From Mameliella sp. CS4 (lineage in GTDB: Bacteria; Pseudomonadota; Alphaproteobacteria; Rhodobacterales; Rhodobacteraceae), in assembly GCF_019392335.1 (NCBI RefSeq), contig NZ_JAHXRQ010000017.1, forward strand, positions 48,245-112,244: a stretch of 64,000 bases of DNA, given 5' to 3'. Position numbers and translations under genes: made by a program. Every line of letters begins with the position of its first letter. The stretch's first letter is position 1. Positions 63,589-64,000 of the stretch are shown piece after piece. The notes under the pieces were generated by a model, which searched no databases, had not been told where the DNA came from, and worked only from the letters and a program-made list of their open reading frames with translations.

Positions 63589-64000
63589 GTGGGGCAGGGG
63601 GCGCCGGTATGACCGGACGCCCCGCTGATCCGGGACTGTGTTCAAAAGGGGGGCAGGAAAGTGAGACCTTGGAGATGTCATCCTATCGCCTGCGGACCCT
63701 CATCTGCCGCCTTGGACAGCTGCCGGGCGCGAACCGTGTCGGGCAGGTCGGGCTGTAGCGGAAGGAAAAGGGGCATTGAATCACCGGGGCTATGGTTCGG
63801 GTCCGGGGCAGGGCGAGGTTCCCCTGCGTAACTGTCTCTCCTCGGCCTCGAATGGCACGAGGTCTTATGATAAAATCATTTAAAAGCAACACCTTGAGAG
63901 GCAATTTGAATTTTTTGGCGATCTCTCCAAAAAACTGCTTGCGGGTTTTGTTGGGTAACCGTAAAAGCCCCTTCACCGGCGGCGCTGAGGCGCTGGTCGG
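63589..64000. other. Window end, no gene seen
   Basis: The first part has an imperfect GC hairpin at about 63601-63625 (GGGGCGCCGGT / ACCGGACGCCCC) without a T-run. From about 63870 to 63960 the sequence is AT-rich, unlike its surroundings. A minus-strand frame at 63683-63976 has no family resemblance, and I do not call it. Confidence 0.45.

Noticed and set aside
63683..63976. A 97-codon minus-strand frame at the window end
   Set aside because: Composition changes within it, no domain, and it begins near the window edge.

Overview
The window is about 64 kb of high-GC DNA from a marine alphaproteobacterium, most likely a Rhodobacteraceae (Roseobacter group) member. This rests on the gene content: a DMSP lyase of the DddP type with every known active-site residue, a heterotetrameric sarcosine oxidase operon, CcmI, GlnB-GlnA, PntAB, two Hint-domain proteins and a short intergenic repeat. 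The placement is inference, because no ribosomal RNA or other phylogenetic marker is present.

Layout. Positions 1-8.7 kb hold ccmI (minus), the soxB-soxD-soxA-soxG sarcosine oxidase operon (plus) interrupted by an AT-rich membrane-protein gene, and sodB. From 9 to 20.4 kb there are rarD, a LOG-family hydrolase, a large Pro/Asp-rich LysM protein, an Atm1-type ABC exporter, a CAT-like acetyltransferase, malate synthase G, small secreted proteins and a class-I amidotransferase-like hydrolase. Four perfectly abutting palindromes fill the gap between the exporter and the acetyltransferase. From 20.6 to 28.6 kb there is a membrane-type molybdenum hydroxylase pair with a divergent TetR regulator, secreted proteins, an SDR and an MBL-fold/rhodanese/methyltransferase set. 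From 28.9 to 45.3 kb mostly housekeeping genes follow: pntAB, bioY, an FAD amino-acid oxidoreductase, an alpha/beta hydrolase-OsmC fusion, dddP, a heme-type N-demethylase subunit, a lytic transglycosylase, glnBA and the NAD(P)HX repair enzyme.

At 45.47 kb a tRNA-Leu(UAG) gene marks the start of a decayed island. A frameshifted tyrosine integrase runs, in one reading frame, straight into the last ~46 codons of cas1e. An intact cas2e, a leader and a 16-repeat type I-E CRISPR array follow. No other cas gene is in the window. The arrangement looks like the scar of a deletion that removed the interference genes and most of cas1 but left cas2e and the array.

From 48.5 to 62.5 kb lies a catabolic cluster. 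It contains an FAD-linked 2-hydroxyacid dehydrogenase with a divergent LysR regulator, and a tight minus-strand run of nine genes: a four-gene ABC importer, an Asp/Glu/hydantoin-type racemase, two polysaccharide-deacetylase (PuuE-like) proteins, an M20 hydrolase and a ureidoglycine-aminohydrolase-like cupin. A ThDP enzyme and a divergent AraC regulator follow. Together these suggest uptake and breakdown of a ureide or cyclic-amide compound whose identity I cannot determine. The second deacetylase has lost the usual metal ligands and may be a non-catalytic partner of the first. The window ends with a Hint-domain protein and a stretch with no convincing gene.
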